Shown here in pieces: positions 20,881-23,079 of a DNA stretch of 23,079 bases. Every line of letters begins with the position of its first letter. The first letter of the stretch is position 1. A program made the translations under genes and the position numbers. The notes beneath the pieces were generated by a model. The model was not told the origin of the DNA and searched no databases. It worked only from the letters and a program-made list of their open reading frames with translations. Source of the stretch: Clostridia bacterium (GTDB lineage: Bacteria > Bacillota > Clostridia > Oscillospirales > Acutalibacteraceae); the NCBI GenBank assembly GCA_024689165.1, contig JAILDS010000190.1, positions 1 to 23,079 on the forward strand. Direction: 5' to 3'.

Positions 20881-22647
20881 ATGAAACATCTTTTCGGCTG
20901 CCTGAAAAAATACAGGCTCGTGAGCATCCTTGCGCCGCTTTTTAAACTGTTCGAGGCGACGCTGGAGCTTTTTGTTCCGCTCGTGGTCGCGAATATCATC
21001 GACAAAGGGATAGTCTCGTCCGACAGGAGTGGTATTTTCGCGTCCTGCGCGCTGCTTGTCGCGCTCGGCGTCGTCGGGCTTTGTTTTTCAGTCGTGGCGC
21101 AGTATTTTTCAGCCCGCGCCGCAGTGGGCTCCGTTTCCATGCTCAGAAGCATCCTTTTCGAGCGGATCCAGAGCCTTTCGTATGCCGAGCTTGACGCCGT
21201 GGGGCAGTCGACCCTGATCACAAGGCTCACGGCGGATGCGAACAAGGTCCAGAACGGCGTGAACATGACGCTGAGGCTGCTGCTCCGTTCGCCTTTCGTC
21301 GTCTTCGGGGCGATGATCATGGCATTTACGGTGGACGTGAAGTCCGCGCTCGTATTCGTCGTCCTTATCCCGGTACTCAGCGCCGTGGTGTTCGGGATCA
21401 TGCTGACCTGTCTCCCGCTTTATAAGAAAGTCCAGAAAGGGCTTGACGGGCTGACGACTCTGACTCGCGAAAACCTCACGGGAGTCCGCGTCATAAGAGC
21501 CTTCCGCCGGGAAAACGCTGAGACAGAAGACTTCGTTGTTTCCAACCGCGCGCTGAGCTCGCTCCAGCGCTTCGTCGGAAGGGTTTCCGGGCTGATGGGC
21601 CCTCTCACGTACGCGGTTGTCAGCGCGGGTATAATCGCCCTGCTGTATTCGGGGGCCGTCAGGATCGACTCCGGCGAGCTGACGCAGGGGCAGATCGTCG
21701 CGCTTTACTCATATATGTCGCAGATACTCGTCGAGCTCGTGAAGCTCGCCTCTCTGATCATCACTATCACGGGAGCCGTCGCCTCGCAAAAAAGGATAGA
21801 GGCTGTTTTTGAGGACAGTAAAACGGGACAGACGGGCGCAGATACCAGCGAGCTGAACAACTCAGCTTCTGCGGACACGGAGACCCGGGCAGAAGGGAAC
21901 GATACCGTCGTCGAGTTCATTGGCGCGGGACTGACTTACCCCGGCAACAACGCGCCGGCGGTAACGGGCGTCGAGCTCAGTGTAAAAAGAGGTGAAACGG
22001 TCGGTATCATCGGCGGTACCGGTTCCGGGAAGACCTCGCTGGTCAACCTTATACCGCGTTTTTACGACGCTGCGGAGGGCGCCGTCCGCGTATTCGGCAG
22101 GGACGTTCGGGACTGGGACCCCAAGGAGCTCAGAAGCAGGATCGGCGTCGTCCCGCAGAAAGCGGAGCTGTTTGCCGGCACAGTCCGCGACAATCTTCTT
22201 TTCGCGGACGAGAACGCCTGCGACGACGAGCTCGTCCGCGCTCTCAAAACGGCGCAGGCTTACGATTTTATATTTGAAAAAGGCGGTCTCGACCACGTTC
22301 TCGAGCAGAACGGAAGAAATCTCTCGGGCGGGCAGAAGCAGCGCCTGACGGTCGCGCGCGCGCTTGTCGGCGCTCCGGAGATACTGATCCTCGACGACTC
22401 CGCGAGCGCTCTGGATTACGCAACGGACGCGGCGATGCGCTCCGCGATAGCCGCCGATGCGCATGCAGACGCCGTTTTCATCGTTTCCCAGAGAGCCGCG
22501 GGGGTAATGAACGCCGACACTATACTTGTTCTTGACGGCGGCGCCGTCGTCGGTTGCGGAAAGCACGACGAGCTTCTGGAAAGCTGCGCGGTCTATCGCG
22601 AGATCTACGATTCGCAGTTCGGGTCGGAGGAGGCTTGCGATGAATAA
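20881..22647 (+). CDS. ABC exporter half-transporter with degenerate ATPase site
   Basis: 588-residue fused membrane-ATPase half-transporter of the multidrug/lipid/peptide exporter type (type IV fold). About six membrane segments lie between residues 10 and 300. The nucleotide-binding domain has Walker A GGTGSGKTS (378-386), Q-loop VVPQ (Gln426), signature LSGGQKQ (481-487) and Walker B ILILDDSASALD (501-512). The catalytic Glu is Asp506 and the H-loop His is Gln537, the pattern of the non-catalytic half in heterodimers such as BmrC/D and TM287/288. A Thr/Ser/Glu-rich linker of about 30 residues (312-341) separates the domains and is longer than usual. There is no peptidase C39 domain, so it would not trim a leader. 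The partner is the next gene. Confidence 0.93.
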   Translation: MKHLFGCLKKYRLVSILAPLFKLFEATLELFVPLVVANIIDKGIVSSDRSGIFASCALLVALGVVGLCFSVVAQYFSARAAVGSVSMLRSILFERIQSLSYAELDAVGQSTLITRLTADANKVQNGVNMTLRLLLRSPFVVFGAMIMAFTVDVKSALVFVVLIPVLSAVVFGIMLTCLPLYKKVQKGLDGLTTLTRENLTGVRVIRAFRRENAETEDFVVSNRALSSLQRFVGRVSGLMGPLTYAVVSAGIIALLYSGAVRIDSGELTQGQIVALYSYMSQILVELVKLASLIITITGAVASQKRIEAVFEDSKTGQTGADTSELNNSASADTETRAEGNDTVVEFIGAGLTYPGNNAPAVTGVELSVKRGETVGIIGGTGSGKTSLVNLIPRFYDAAEGAVRVFGRDVRDWDPKELRSRIGVVPQKAELFAGTVRDNLLFADENACDDELVRALKTAQAYDFIFEKGGLDHVLEQNGRNLSGGQKQRLTVARALVGAPEILILDDSASALDYATDAAMRSAIAADAHADAVFIVSQRAAGVMNADTILVLDGGAVVGCGKHDELLESCAVYREIYDSQFGSEEACDE

Positions 22648-23079
22648 AAGCTTTTCAAGACGCGAGACGCTCGTCAAGGTGCTCAGAAGCCTGAAAAGGC
22701 ATTGGGTCCTTATAGCGCTTTCCGCTGTTTTCGCCCTCGTTTCCGCAGGGCTCATGATGTATATACCGATCCTCATCGGCAGGTCTGTCGACCTGATGCT
22801 CGGCGCGGGCAGGGTCGATTTCAACGGGCTGTTCAAAAATCTTCTTCTCATAGGCGTCCTTGCAGTTGCGGCCGCGCTTTCGCAGTGGCTGATGAACGTC
22901 TGCAACAACGCCGTCAGCTTCAAAACGACGCGGGACCTTCGTTCGCGGGCGTTCGGGCATATCCAATCCCTGCCGCTGTCATACCTCGATTCACATCCGT
23001 CCGGCGATATACTCAGCAGGATAATAGCCGACGTCGACCAGTTTTCAGACGGTCTGCTGCTCGGCTTCTCGCAGCTTTT
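22640..23079 (+). CDS. Partner ABC exporter half-transporter (3' end outside window)
   Basis: The frame is open from ATG 22640 to the window edge (146 codons seen) and overlaps the preceding gene by eight bases, with GGAGGAGG just before. A basic N-terminus is followed by a membrane segment (WVLIALSAVFALVSAGLMMY), and the first exporter loop has IGRSVDLMLGAG. The chain continues with SLPLSYLDSHPSGDILSRIIADVDQFSDGL, the classic intracellular coupling-helix region of ABC exporters. The ATPase domain is beyond the window; it is expected to hold the intact Glu and His that its partner lacks. Confidence 0.92.
   Translation, partial: MNKSFSRRETLVKVLRSLKRHWVLIALSAVFALVSAGLMMYIPILIGRSVDLMLGAGRVDFNGLFKNLLLIGVLAVAAALSQWLMNVCNNAVSFKTTRDLRSRAFGHIQSLPLSYLDSHPSGDILSRIIADVDQFSDGLLLGFSQL

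Noticed and set aside
21862..22923. Minus-strand 353-codon frame opposite the ABC exporters
   Set aside because: Shadow of the exporter ATPase and the partner gene; no motif and no start signal.

Overview
The window looks like a chromosome segment of a GC-rich Bacillota, most likely an uncultured Clostridia of the Oscillospirales/Ruminococcaceae kind. The grounds are a SpoVE/FtsW-MurG-FtsQ(DivIB)-FtsZ cell-division cluster, strong AGGAGG-type ribosome sites, near-consensus sigma-A promoters, a short eukaryote/archaeal-type prolyl-tRNA synthetase, and a TsaD-like paralogue next to xseA-xseB-ispA. The taxonomy is an inference from gene content. I see no insertion sequence, prophage or CRISPR array.

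Layout. Positions 2-4536 hold the end of a lipid II polymerase/flippase-family gene (ftsW/spoVE), then murG, a ftsQ/divIB-like gene and ftsZ. The first three overlap or abut, while ftsZ has its own promoter at the 3' end of ftsQ. An acyl carrier protein gene with an unusual GSL prosthetic site follows ftsZ directly. Positions 4822-9538 hold a HAD phosphatase, proS and valS. Positions 9603-10298 encode an ECF-transporter S component, convergent with a secreted metallophosphoesterase (10369-11514, minus) that ends in an amphipathic tail. Positions 11764-12369 are a compact ribbon-helix-helix/RelE-type toxin-antitoxin module with a palindromic operator over its -10 box. Positions 12538-12777 are a minus-strand Thr-Gly-Arg tRNA operon with a perfect consensus promoter and its own terminator.

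Positions 13022-16272 carry a Kae1/TsaD-like gene, xseA, xseB and a farnesyl diphosphate synthase gene. They are followed by a GH35 beta-galactosidase, a second HAD phosphatase coupled by overlap to a YfbR-like 5'-deoxynucleotidase, and a GNAT acetyltransferase (to 20278).

The least ordinary part is the right end, 20319-23079. A promoter drives two very small, cysteine-free, acidic proteins (69 and 55 residues). Each carries one hydrophobic/amphipathic helix, and both end in the same C-terminal pattern, TTTV-x-x-D-x-G-stop. An attenuator-like hairpin separates them from a pair of half-size ABC exporters. The first exporter has a degenerate ATPase site (Asp for the catalytic Glu, Gln for the H-loop His), and the second is cut by the window edge. 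This looks like a small-peptide plus dedicated heterodimeric exporter system that I do not recognise from any named family.
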